Shown in pieces: positions 1-7,314 of a stretch of 64,000 bases of DNA; positions within the stretch are counted from its first letter, which is position 1; each line of letters opens with the position of its first letter. This stretch comes from an uncultured Flavobacteriales bacterium (GTDB lineage: Bacteria > Bacteroidota > Bacteroidia > Flavobacteriales_E > Vicingaceae), in assembly GCA_905479915.1 (NCBI GenBank), contig CAJQOH010000006.1:1-64000 (forward strand). The letters are read 5' to 3'. The notes under the pieces are model-generated. The model was not told the origin of the DNA. It made no database searches and saw nothing but the letters and a program-made list of their open reading frames with translations. A program made the translations under genes and the position numbers.

Positions 1-90
1 GAGCTTTTTCTTTTGACTTTTTTCTCTTTTTCGTTGCAATTTCAACGCTGATAAACTCTCTTTAATCGTGATTTCAAATACTTTTCCCAT
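1..90 (-). CDS. Partial gene, N-terminus only; possible HTH transposase
   Basis: An open frame starts with ATG at 88-90 and runs leftward off the window edge, giving 30 residues that begin MGKVFEITIKESLSALKLQR and continue highly basic. An acidic-then-basic start such as 'ESLSALKLQRKR' resembles the N-terminal helix-turn-helix region of IS630-like transposases, but this is only a resemblance over 30 residues. The start lies 28 bp beyond the stop of a truncated phosphatase-family gene, which is what a mobile-element junction would look like. It could equally be an unrelated small gene. The function is unproven. Confidence 0.35.
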   Translation of the reverse strand, partial: MGKVFEITIKESLSALKLQRKREKSQKKKL

Positions 91-118
91 ACCTTAAAAA
101 TACACAAAATATAACGTT

Positions 119-787
119 TTATGAAATTAATTTGGTATTACTACCTACAAGAACTTGTGCTACCAATCCTTTTTTAGTGCCCAATCTTTTTTCTGAACTA
201 TGAAAAACCTCTTTAACAGGAGGAACATGAATGCCTTCTGCTTTTTGTATATGGTATCTAGATAGGATAGAGGTACCATGAAGAGCTTTAGTGTTTTTTG
301 AGGTATGATCTGTTTCACCAATAGCCCCTTTCCCTAAAACCAAATAAGAAGGACTAAAACAGTAATTCATTTTTAAAGTTTCTGCTAACTCTTTGGTTAC
401 ATTCCTGTTATTGGTTCTACCCATTCCATTGTCACATTCTATGGCAAGAATAATATCGGCTTCGGATAATTCATTATTCTCTTTTAAGTATTGAATAATT
501 TCATCCAATTGTTTTCCGCGTTCTATGTTCCATGAAACGATACGCAATTCTTCTTTAGGAGAACAATTGGTAGATAGTGTATTGTCCCACTCTAAACCAT
601 TGATACAATTGTTTATTTCAGTTTTGTGAGTAGAATAAAATGGAGAGTTGATGAAATCTTTTTTCTTTTTGTAAGATTTTATTTCATCATAACTAGGTTG
701 GAGATTATGCTGAATATAATGTGTTCCGGGTAAATTTTTCATGTCACTTGCTGTAGAAGCAAAATTAATTAAAAGTATAGAAACCAT
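119..787 (-). pseudogene. Endonuclease/exonuclease/phosphatase family protein, C-terminally truncated
   Basis: The 222-residue product carries the first half of the EEP (DNase I-like) fold. Visible are the SWNIERG block near residue 86, the metal-binding glutamate in LAIECDNGMGRTNNR near residue 116, and the HGTSILSRY block near residue 170. Family members normally continue with a THLE-like block, a GDFN block and a terminal SDH histidine, about 80-100 residues more. Here the frame stops right after 'AQVLVGSNTKLIS', so the catalytic Asp and His are missing. The protein should be inactive unless it serves another role. Another gene starts 28 bp downstream, which suggests that an insertion or deletion removed the 3' end. 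Confidence 0.7.
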
Positions 788-833
788 AACTGATCGTTAT
801 GATGGACTACTTAAAATTAAAATTTTAGTAAAT

Positions 834-870
834 AAAAAAAGGCTTATTCATTTGAATAAGCCTTTTTTAT
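834..870 (-). terminator. Rho-independent terminator of the 887-1312 gene
   Basis: Two perfect 10-bp arms (GGCTTATTCA and its complement) are separated by two bases, with an A-run on one side and a T-run on the other, so it can work in both directions. It lies just after the stop of the leftward lipoprotein gene. The same 22-bp palindrome occurs again at 4192-4229. Confidence 0.85.
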
Positions 871-886
871 ATCAGTTATTTTTTTT

Positions 887-1312
887 CTAGTTTGGAAGTG
901 TGTGAACAATAGAACAAGCTTGATTAACACTCGTGTTAACTGTTCCAGAATTAGAACTTGTACCACCACCAAATAGGTGTATTGTAGCTGTCCAAGCAAC
1001 ACTTGTTTCTCCTTGAGTTTTATAAATTGCTGTGTTTTCCGTTCCACAAACCTGAATTCCTATTGGGTGATATCCAGTAAATGAACCAATTGACGTTCCA
1101 TCAACAGTTACATCGATACTACTAACTTGTAACCCGTTTGTATGAGTTGAGTCAGCATAAAAAGTTAATGTAGTAAAATCACATGTGCCATCATCAACAA
1201 CGGCATATTCATCATAATTAGTTGCACGTCTATCATTACATCCTTCTTTATCTTTAGAACATGATGTGATAGCAATGCCAGCTATTGTTAATATCAGTAA
1301 TAATTTTTTCAT
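887..1312 (-). CDS. Small lipoprotein with a Cys-Asp-Gly motif
   Basis: The 141-residue product starts with a lipoprotein signal (MKKLLLILTIAGIAITSC, lipobox ITSC). Directly after it is a two-cysteine acidic motif, C-N-D-x2-A-x-N-Y-x3-A-x2-D-D-G-T-C (residues 25-44). The rest is predicted beta-rich with many Thr and Ser. The same motif follows the lipobox in three proteins of the copper-related operon at 19.4-26.8 kb. The spacing of Asp and Asn residues between two cysteines would suit a small disulphide-pinned, metal-binding module, but that is inference. No enzyme motif is visible. The gene ends in its own terminator and looks monocistronic. Confidence 0.75.
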   Translation of the reverse strand: MKKLLLILTIAGIAITSCSKDKEGCNDRRATNYDEYAVVDDGTCDFTTLTFYADSTHTNGLQVSSIDVTVDGTSIGSFTGYHPIGIQVCGTENTAIYKTQGETSVAWTATIHLFGGGTSSNSGTVNTSVNQACSIVHTLPN

Positions 1313-1454
1313 AGATACTTTGTTTTCTCACGAATAAATATCTCGCTAAGATAATAAAAATTAATGAAAAACGTAGATATAACTTTAAACTTAGTTAAAA
1401 ATTCATTTCGTTAGCTTAAATTCTAAAGACAAGTTTTTTTAACTTTTTTAATCA

Positions 1455-2201
1455 TTAATTGCTTGTTTTCGGCAGAGCATTATATTCTTCATAACAATCA
1501 AATATTTGTGTAATGATATCATATTCTGAAGAATGTTCAATGTAGTGGTTTGAGAAGTCACAATAATCCATAAATAGTTCAGCTTCATTATGATCTAACC
1601 GAGTTATTCGTTCAATCATAACAGGATTAAATTTTGATGCTAAAAAAGTTTCGTATTCATCTTTTTGAAGTAAACGAATGTAGTTTCTTTTGTCTTTCAT
1701 ACGTTTGTTAAACCGTGATAAGAGCCAAGATATTCCACCACCAAATCCTTTAGAACCATCGTAAAACTTTAATTCTTCAACAGATAAAAAAATACTTCTG
1801 TTTAACTTAGGTTTATCCTCAGGCAATTTAACATTGGCGAAAGCTTCTCTAAACTCTTCATAGGTTTGATAAGGGAAAATGGTAACTTGATCTAAGGGGT
1901 AGTCTTTTTCACTTAAATATAGGGTGTCAGTAAAGTTTGCTTGATCCACATGTATGGTTTTAAACCCTATTTTGGAGATCATTAAAGAGTCATTAGTGCG
2001 AATGCCAATGGTAAATTTACCATTAACATTACTGCTCGTTCCTACATTAAGTTTGTGATTGATAATGTGTGCGTAGGCAATAGCGGTTGAATCTGCTGCA
2101 TTCAAAAGAGTAGCAGAAACACTTTTCTTTTCTTGAGCCTGAGCGTTAAGACAACTGAAAAAAACGAAGCAAACCGATAGTATTTTAAAACTTAAATTCA
2201 C
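1455..2201 (-). CDS. Secreted protein with carboxypeptidase regulatory-like domain
   Basis: The 248-residue product has a signal peptide ending near AQAQ (residues 20-23). An N-terminal CarboxypepD_reg-like beta-sandwich follows at about residues 28-100: SATLLNAADSTAIAYAHI, then NGKFTIGI, then the 'ISKIGFKTIHV' and 'LYLSEKDYPLDQVTI' strands. In Bacteroidota this domain usually leads a TonB-dependent receptor, but no plug or barrel follows here. The rest is a charged helical segment of about 130 residues that I do not recognise. It is probably a periplasmic or surface protein of unknown role. Confidence 0.75.
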   Translation of the reverse strand: MNLSFKILSVCFVFFSCLNAQAQEKKSVSATLLNAADSTAIAYAHIINHKLNVGTSSNVNGKFTIGIRTNDSLMISKIGFKTIHVDQANFTDTLYLSEKDYPLDQVTIFPYQTYEEFREAFANVKLPEDKPKLNRSIFLSVEELKFYDGSKGFGGGISWLLSRFNKRMKDKRNYIRLLQKDEYETFLASKFNPVMIERITRLDHNEAELFMDYCDFSNHYIEHSSEYDIITQIFDCYEEYNALPKTSN

Positions 2202-2279
2202 TAGGTAAAGATAAACCTTAAATGAATTGGATGGTGTTAAAAAAATATAATAGTTCTAAAAATCAGCTATTTAAATCGC

Positions 2280-2681
2280 TTATTCCGTTTTTAAACTTCC
2301 GGTAAATTCGAATATAGTTCTAATTTCTCCTTTACGTTTTCTAATCGCTGTACCTTCAATTTCATCTCCATTAACAACTCCTTCCCAATTAAGAATGTCC
2401 TTTTTACCTTTAGCTTTACCAGTAAAATTGATAAAGGTAGAAGCCAATCCTTCTTTATTGGTAGTGGTATATTCTGTAGGAGAAAAACCATTTTCATGAC
2501 TAATACTTCCTCCAACTTTTCCTTTATCAAAAAGAATGGTTCCTTTCAATTTTTTAGGATCTCCAATTCTTTTCTTTTCTACAATTTTAATCTCAAATGT
2601 TTGCCCGTCTAAACTGCCTTTTTGAGCTAAAGAAGCAGTTGTGAATAAGGTTAAAAGTAGTAAAGTTGTTATTGTTCTCAT
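2280..2681 (-). CDS. Hypothetical secreted protein
   Basis: This is a 133-residue protein with a clear signal peptide (MRTITTLLLLTLFTTASLAQ). The mature part is basic, rich in Lys and Gly, and consists of short beta-strand-like stretches (GTILFDKGKVGGSISHENGF, then EGVVNGDEIEGTAI). The pattern resembles small lipocalin- or avidin-like barrels that test 'what a term costs', but no family is recognised with confidence. The stop of the PqqB-like gene's neighbour lies 15 bp away (the ATG is at 2681 and the PqqB-like gene ends at 2697), so the two are probably co-transcribed. Confidence 0.7.
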   Translation of the reverse strand: MRTITTLLLLTLFTTASLAQKGSLDGQTFEIKIVEKKRIGDPKKLKGTILFDKGKVGGSISHENGFSPTEYTTTNKEGLASTFINFTGKAKGKKDILNWEGVVNGDEIEGTAIRKRKGEIRTIFEFTGSLKTE

Positions 2682-2696
2682 TTGTTATAGGATTGA

Positions 2697-3692
2697 TTAG
2701 AGTTTAAAGATACTATTTATTTGAGCAATGTTAAAGCCATTTTTAATAACTTCTTTTGCTTGTTTGCTTTCAATATTAATTACAGGATTGGTATGATTAA
2801 AATGAATAAAATAAATTTTCTTTTTTTCCTCTAGAGGCAGTTCTTTGAATTTTTCCATACTCTCAATAATAAATGGATGCGGAATATCTGCTATGTTTCT
2901 ATTGTTTATTTCTTCTCCATCATAAAAGGTAGCATCTAAAAAGGCATAATCTACATTGCGAATGGCATCAATAATATTAATGTCCCATTTTTCCCATTTG
3001 TCAATATCTGGAATAAAAAGAGCCGATTTATTTGGTCCAGTTATAGTATAACCAACGGTTTCAGAAAATTCATCTCTATGCGGAACTATGGTGGGAGTTA
3101 CTTCTAATTTGTCTGTTAATTGTAGTGGTGTACTGTTTTCAATCGCATTGATAGTAATGTTTTGGTTTTTTACCAATTGACTCCATGGACCATTCTCTTC
3201 TAGAAAACTTTTCATTTTAGGCATGGCATAAACAGCAGCATCTTGAGCATTCATAGCTTCTTTTCCAAAATACATTAAACCAGTATAATGACCAATGTGG
3301 GCATGCGTTAAGAAGGTGCCATCAGGGGTTTCTTTAGTCTCAAAATCACAAAAGTTTTTTAATGATTTGGTTTGAGCAATAAAATCGGGAGTTGCTTCAA
3401 AAATGTATTTCTTTTTGTTTTTAGTGTCAATAAGACCTAAACTAACTACTTTCCTAGAATGATCTGGATTTTCAAAAAGTGATTTGCAACATTCTTTTGT
3501 ACATCCAATTTGAGGGGATCCTGCATCTTGAATTGTACCTAAAATAACGAGAGAAACTCCTTTTACTTTTGGAGAGGGAGTGTTTTTTTGTGTTGTTTCT
3601 TTTACTTTTTCTTCATTTTTAGTGTGTTGATCTTCGTTGTTGTTACAAGAAAATAGGAGCGGAAAAATTAAGATTAGGACTGACTTGTTCAT
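2697..3692 (-). CDS. PqqB-like metallo-beta-lactamase-fold lipoprotein
   Basis: The 331-residue product has a lipoprotein signal (lipobox LFSC, Cys16) and then a metallo-beta-lactamase fold. The block GTIQDAGSPQIGC (about 52-64) is the typical start of PqqB-like hydrolases. The metal-binding block is LTHAHIGHYTG with His130, His132 and His135; the usual Asp of HxHxDH is Gly here, as expected for this branch rather than for lactamases. No other pqq genes are nearby, so a role in PQQ synthesis is unlikely. A cell-envelope hydrolase of unknown substrate is the safe call. The gene precedes 2280-2681 in the same direction with a 15-bp gap. Confidence 0.8.
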   Translation of the reverse strand: MNKSVLILIFPLLFSCNNNEDQHTKNEEKVKETTQKNTPSPKVKGVSLVILGTIQDAGSPQIGCTKECCKSLFENPDHSRKVVSLGLIDTKNKKKYIFEATPDFIAQTKSLKNFCDFETKETPDGTFLTHAHIGHYTGLMYFGKEAMNAQDAAVYAMPKMKSFLEENGPWSQLVKNQNITINAIENSTPLQLTDKLEVTPTIVPHRDEFSETVGYTITGPNKSALFIPDIDKWEKWDINIIDAIRNVDYAFLDATFYDGEEINNRNIADIPHPFIIESMEKFKELPLEEKKKIYFIHFNHTNPVINIESKQAKEVIKNGFNIAQINSIFKL

Positions 3693-3774
3693 TTCAATTA
3701 AAATAAAAATTGATTAGCGTATGGAAAAATAGATAAAGAATGATAAATTCGCAAACAAATTAAACTAATACCAA

Positions 3775-4176
3775 ATGGAAAGTATTGACGGAAATAAATT
3801 AATAGTAAAATTACAGAAAGGTCTTGCTAAGGATGGACTTAAAGTAGATGCTATAATTAAAGGATTAAAAGAATTAAGACCTTATGCTTTAGAAGAGAAA
3901 GATCCTACCTTAACAAAGGTAACACGTTTAACATATGAGCATTTAGAAGCGAATAAAACGTTTAGTATTCCATTGCCTCCAGAAGAAGCAATTGCTCCAG
4001 AATTAGAAGAAGGAGAAGAAGCTCCAGAAGAAGTTGAAATGATTATCAATACAATTGAATCTGATGATGATAGATTAGAGAGTATCGATTACTTATTATC
4101 ATTAATGTTGGATAGAGAGAATGAAGATAACAAACAAGATATGTTTGCTTATAGAGATGCGTTAAAAGAATTTTAA
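3775..4176 (+). CDS. Conserved-looking acidic hypothetical protein
   Basis: A 133-residue cytoplasmic protein without signal peptide or membrane segment. The N-terminal half is helical and mixed in charge (LIVKLQKGLAKDGLKVDAII). The middle holds a Pro/Glu linker (PPEEAIAPELEEGEEAPEEV), and the C-terminus is helical and acidic. I do not recognise a family. It is transcribed divergently from the PqqB-like gene and faces a membrane-protein gene across a shared bidirectional terminator, so it is monocistronic. An AT-rich block with TAAATTCG at about 3744-3751 could be its -7 promoter element, one base off TAnnTTTG. Confidence 0.75.
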   Translation: MESIDGNKLIVKLQKGLAKDGLKVDAIIKGLKELRPYALEEKDPTLTKVTRLTYEHLEANKTFSIPLPPEEAIAPELEEGEEAPEEVEMIINTIESDDDRLESIDYLLSLMLDRENEDNKQDMFAYRDALKEF

Positions 4177-4191
4177 GCGTAATAATCACAC

Positions 4192-4229
4192 AAAAAAAAG
4201 GCTTATTCATTTGAATAAGCCTTTTTTTG
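4192..4229. terminator. Bidirectional rho-independent terminator
   Basis: A hairpin with 10-bp arms (GGCTTATTCA and complement) and a 2-base loop is bounded by an A-run and a T-run. It lies between the convergent genes 3775-4176 and 4244-4927 and should stop transcription from both sides. The palindrome is identical to that at 834-870. Confidence 0.85.
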
Positions 4230-4243
4230 TGTCTGAGTTTTTT

Positions 4244-4927
4244 TTATTCCGTTACTTCAGTAAGTAGGTTGTCACCATCTTTACTTTCTTCTTCTTCGAT
4301 AACTGCATCAGGTTGCATAATGTCATCAAATGCGGCATAAATTATCAAGTGTGAAGCTGGAATCGTTATAAAAAGACCAACTAGTAAACATAATGCTCCA
4401 GCAAGGTTGATAAAAACTACACAGATAGCTAGAAAAAAGAACGGCCACCAATTTTTTGTAATAACTCTTCGGCTAGCTTCCATAGCATCCCAAAGTCCAA
4501 CTCCAGAATAGAAATAAGCGATTGGTAAAGCAAAGATCCAAGCAATACTTAAATAAATTCCTGGAATAAGTAAACATAAAATACCAACTACAGTTAGTAT
4601 AAATACAACAATAGCTACACCAGCAACATCTCCAAAAGCATTAAATGGTTTAAAGAAATCTTCAAATTCTGGTTTCTCTCCTAATTTAATTTTTCGAGCA
4701 ACATAGAAATAACCTAAGTTAATTATACCAGCAATTATTGCTTGTAAAATTGAACCAGCAAAAGGGATTAAACTAGCAATTCCTGACATTAACCCTGCAA
4801 CAACTGAAAACCCAATGAATAAGCCGTATTCTTTTTTAAAGATTTCAAAACCCGTAGTAATGTATTTTTCTAATTTGAATTCGTATCCTTCATTAATGAG
4901 TTTGTTTACTCTTCCTTCTATGTTCAT
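4244..4927 (-). CDS. Integral membrane protein, DUF975-like
   Basis: The 227-residue product has several hydrophobic segments. They start near residue 36 (YGLFIGFSVVAGLMSGIASL) and continue through GVAIVVFILTVVGILCLLIP, WIFALPIAYFYSGVGLWDAM and FFLAICVVFINLAGALCLLV, which suggests five or six helices. The 'LIPGIYLSIAWIFALPIAYF...W.AMEASRRV' arrangement is typical of the DUF975/YciC-like membrane family, whose function is unknown. The C-terminus is a short acidic cytoplasmic tail (EEEESKDGDN). It sits alone between two terminators. Confidence 0.75.
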   Translation of the reverse strand: MNIEGRVNKLINEGYEFKLEKYITTGFEIFKKEYGLFIGFSVVAGLMSGIASLIPFAGSILQAIIAGIINLGYFYVARKIKLGEKPEFEDFFKPFNAFGDVAGVAIVVFILTVVGILCLLIPGIYLSIAWIFALPIAYFYSGVGLWDAMEASRRVITKNWWPFFFLAICVVFINLAGALCLLVGLFITIPASHLIIYAAFDDIMQPDAVIEEEESKDGDNLLTEVTE

Positions 4928-4974
4928 AGTTTGGTATTTTAATTTTATCTAAAATTAGACAAAAGTGTTCGTAC

Positions 4975-5010
4975 AAAAAATCCCCATCATTTAAATGATG
5001 GGGATTTTAT
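4975..5010 (-). terminator. Terminator of pckA
   Basis: Eleven-base arms (TCCCCATCATT and complement, 4981-5004) are joined by two bases, with a T-run on the leftward strand. The hairpin begins about 20 bp past the pckA stop. Confidence 0.8.
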
Positions 5011-5024
5011 AAAATGTTGTTTAA

Positions 5025-6659
5025 TTATGCTTCGATTCCAACTGTAGGTCCGGCAGCAACTAATGCTTTACCTTCTTCATTGTCAGTGTACTTTTCAAAG
5101 TTTGAAATGAATAAACTAGCTAATTTTGTAGCTTTAGTTGTCCACTCTTCAGGATTTGAATAAGTATCTCTTGGATCTAAAATTTCAGCTTGTACTCCAG
5201 GTAAAGAAGTAGGAACCTCTAGATTAAAGATTGGAATATTTTTAGTTTCAGCTTTTTCTATTGAACCATCTAAAATAGCATTGATAATACCTCTAGTATC
5301 TTTAATAGAAATACGCTTTCCAGAACCATTCCATCCTGTATTAACTAAATAAGCTTCAGCACCATGTGCTTCCATTTTTTTAACTAACTCCGCTCCATAT
5401 TGAGTTGGGTGTAATGTTAAAAAAGCTTCTCCGAAACAAGCAGAGAAAGTTGGCGTAGGTTCAGTAACACCTCTTTCTGTTCCTGCTAATTTAGCAGTAA
5501 ACCCAGATAAGAAATGGTATTTAGTTTGGTCTGGAGTTAATTTAGAAACTGGAGGTAGCGTTCCAAAAGCATCAGCAGATAAGAAAATTACTTTCTTTGC
5601 ATGTCCAGCTTTAGAAACTGGAGTAACAATGTTTTCTATGTGATGAATTGGGTATGAAACTCTAGTGTTTTGAGTTGTTGATCCATCAGTAAAATCAATT
5701 TTACCATTTGCATCAACAGTTACATTTTCTAATAAAGCATCTCTTTTAATTGCTCCAAAAATTTCTGGTTCAGAGCTTTTGTCTAAGTCAATTGTTTTAG
5801 CGTAACAACCTCCTTCAAAGTTGAAAACACCATCATTGTCCCATCCATGCTCATCATCACCAATTAATTGACGGCTAGCATCTGTAGATAAAGTAGTTTT
5901 TCCAGTTCCTGATAAACCAAAGAATACAGCTGTATCTCCATCTGATCCAACATTTGCCGAACAGTGCATAGAAGCCATACCTCTTAATGGTAAGTAATAG
6001 TTCATCATTGCGAACATTCCTTTTTTCATTTCTCCACCGTACCAAGTACCACCAATTAACTGCATTTTTTCAGTTAAGTTAAATAGTACAAAGTTTTCAG
6101 AGTTTAATCCATGTTCTTTATAGTTAGGGTTGGTTGTTTTTGATCCGTTCATTACAACGAAATCAGGTTCACCAAAATTCGCTAATTCTTCAGCTGAAGG
6201 ACGAATAAACATGTTGGTTACAAAATGTGCTTGCCATGCAACCTCTACGATAAAACGAACTTTTAAACGAGTATCTTTATTGGCACCACAAAAAGCATCT
6301 ACAACAAATAATTTTTGATTGGACAATTGTTCTGTAACCAATCCTTTTACTTCGTTCCAAACAGCTTGTGTTGTAGGTTTGTTATCGTTAGGAGACTCTT
6401 CAGTACTCCACCATAAAGTATCTTTAGTTACATCATCTTTAACAATGTATTTGTCTTTAGGAGAACGACCTGTAAAAATACCTGTCATTACGTTAACTGC
6501 ACTTAATTCTGTTTCTTGACCTTTGTCAAAACCCTCTAGAGAAGGATTCATTTCATGCTTGTATAATTCATCATATGATGGATTATAAATTAATTCTTTA
6601 ACATCATTAATCCCTAATGCAGATAATGACTTTATAATCGATTCCTTACTACTATCCAT
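5025..6659 (-). CDS. pckA: Phosphoenolpyruvate carboxykinase (ATP)
   Basis: PckA converts oxaloacetate plus ATP to phosphoenolpyruvate, CO2 and ADP, the entry step of gluconeogenesis in the cytosol. The 544-residue length is normal for the ATP-dependent class. The kinase-1a P-loop [11 protein letters not shown] lies at residues 248-258. It is preceded by the metal- and substrate-binding block [14 protein letters not shown] (203-216) and followed by [20 protein letters not shown]. The TGRSPKDK oxaloacetate-binding block is at 63-70, and the adenine-binding TRGII region is near residue 453. The gene is monocistronic, with its own terminator. No unusual residues were seen. Confidence 0.97.
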   Translation of the reverse strand: MDSSKESIIKSLSALGINDVKELIYNPSYDELYKHEMNPSLEGFDKGQETELSAVNVMTGIFTGRSPKDKYIVKDDVTKDTLWWSTEESPNDNKPTTQAVWNEVKGLVTEQLSNQKLFVVDAFCGANKDTRLKVRFIVEVAWQAHFVTNMFIRPSAEELANFGEPDFVVMNGSKTTNPNYKEHGLNSENFVLFNLTEKMQLIGGTWYGGEMKKGMFAMMNYYLPLRGMASMHCSANVGSDGDTAVFFGLSGTGKTTLSTDASRQLIGDDEHGWDNDGVFNFEGGCYAKTIDLDKSSEPEIFGAIKRDALLENVTVDANGKIDFTDGSTTQNTRVSYPIHHIENIVTPVSKAGHAKKVIFLSADAFGTLPPVSKLTPDQTKYHFLSGFTAKLAGTERGVTEPTPTFSACFGEAFLTLHPTQYGAELVKKMEAHGAEAYLVNTGWNGSGKRISIKDTRGIINAILDGSIEKAETKNIPIFNLEVPTSLPGVQAEILDPRDTYSNPEEWTTKATKLASLFISNFEKYTDNEEGKALVAAGPTVGIEA

Positions 6660-6772
6660 TTGATTGTATTATGGTTTTTGTTATATATTTCTAATAATGA
6701 TACGCTGCAATCCCTTAAAAGGCTTACGATAACAAAGTTCTAACTTCCTTTTTTAATAAACAAAGAATGGTT

Positions 6773-7183
6773 TTACCTTTTATGAACAGCTTTTTTATCG
6801 AATGAAATGAACACAGTGTCCGAAGAACCTAGAGATTCCTTGACTTGAGCAATAAAGCTTTTTTTCTCGGTTGTTGATAAGTTTTTGGTTAGAAAAAGAT
6901 AGTCAATTTCACCTTCTCTTCCCCATGGAACTATTTCTGGTTCAATTTTGTTGCCGTTTTTAGCATTAAAATCAGCAATAATTGCATCAACTTTATTTTT
7001 GATGCTGTTGTCAATTCCAGCAGCCTTACTTGTAAACGAAATGATTACATCATAGGTGTTTTCTTGATCAGTAGTCTCAGTATTACTTACTGCTGCAGTT
7101 TCAGTTTTAGTAGCATGTGATGTGCATTTACATGAAAATAAAGTAGTTGCAAAAAGTAGTGCTGTTAGTGTTAAAATTCTCAT
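6773..7183 (-). CDS. Small lipoprotein, hypothetical
   Basis: A 136-residue protein with a lipobox near LFSCKC (Cys18), then a Thr/Glu-rich linker and a compact alpha/beta-looking C-terminal half (YDVIISFTSKAAGIDNSIKN, then EIDYLFLTKNLSTTEKKSFI). Two cysteines flank a lysine at the processing site (CKC), so the mature protein would begin with a lipidated Cys two residues before another Cys. No family is recognised. It is divergent from the dipeptidyl peptidase gene and about 110 bp upstream of pckA in the same direction; no shared promoter is evident. Confidence 0.7.
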   Translation of the reverse strand: MRILTLTALLFATTLFSCKCTSHATKTETAAVSNTETTDQENTYDVIISFTSKAAGIDNSIKNKVDAIIADFNAKNGNKIEPEIVPWGREGEIDYLFLTKNLSTTEKKSFIAQVKESLGSSDTVFISFDKKAVHKR

Positions 7184-7314
7184 AGGTCTAAATTTATATT
7201 TTCAATAGCAATGTGACAAATAGCTTGCCATTTTAATGTTGCTGCAAATTAAATAAAATAATCTTCAAAAATGGTTCAGTATTTGAGTAAATTCGTCAAC
7301 ACAAAAATAAAATT

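Noticed and set aside
844-1047. A leftward 67-codon frame in the first lipoprotein region.
   Set aside because: It overlaps the true lipoprotein gene out of frame and crosses the terminator.
6130-6519. Two rightward frames opposite pckA.
   Set aside because: They are antisense shadows of a well-supported, highly conserved gene.
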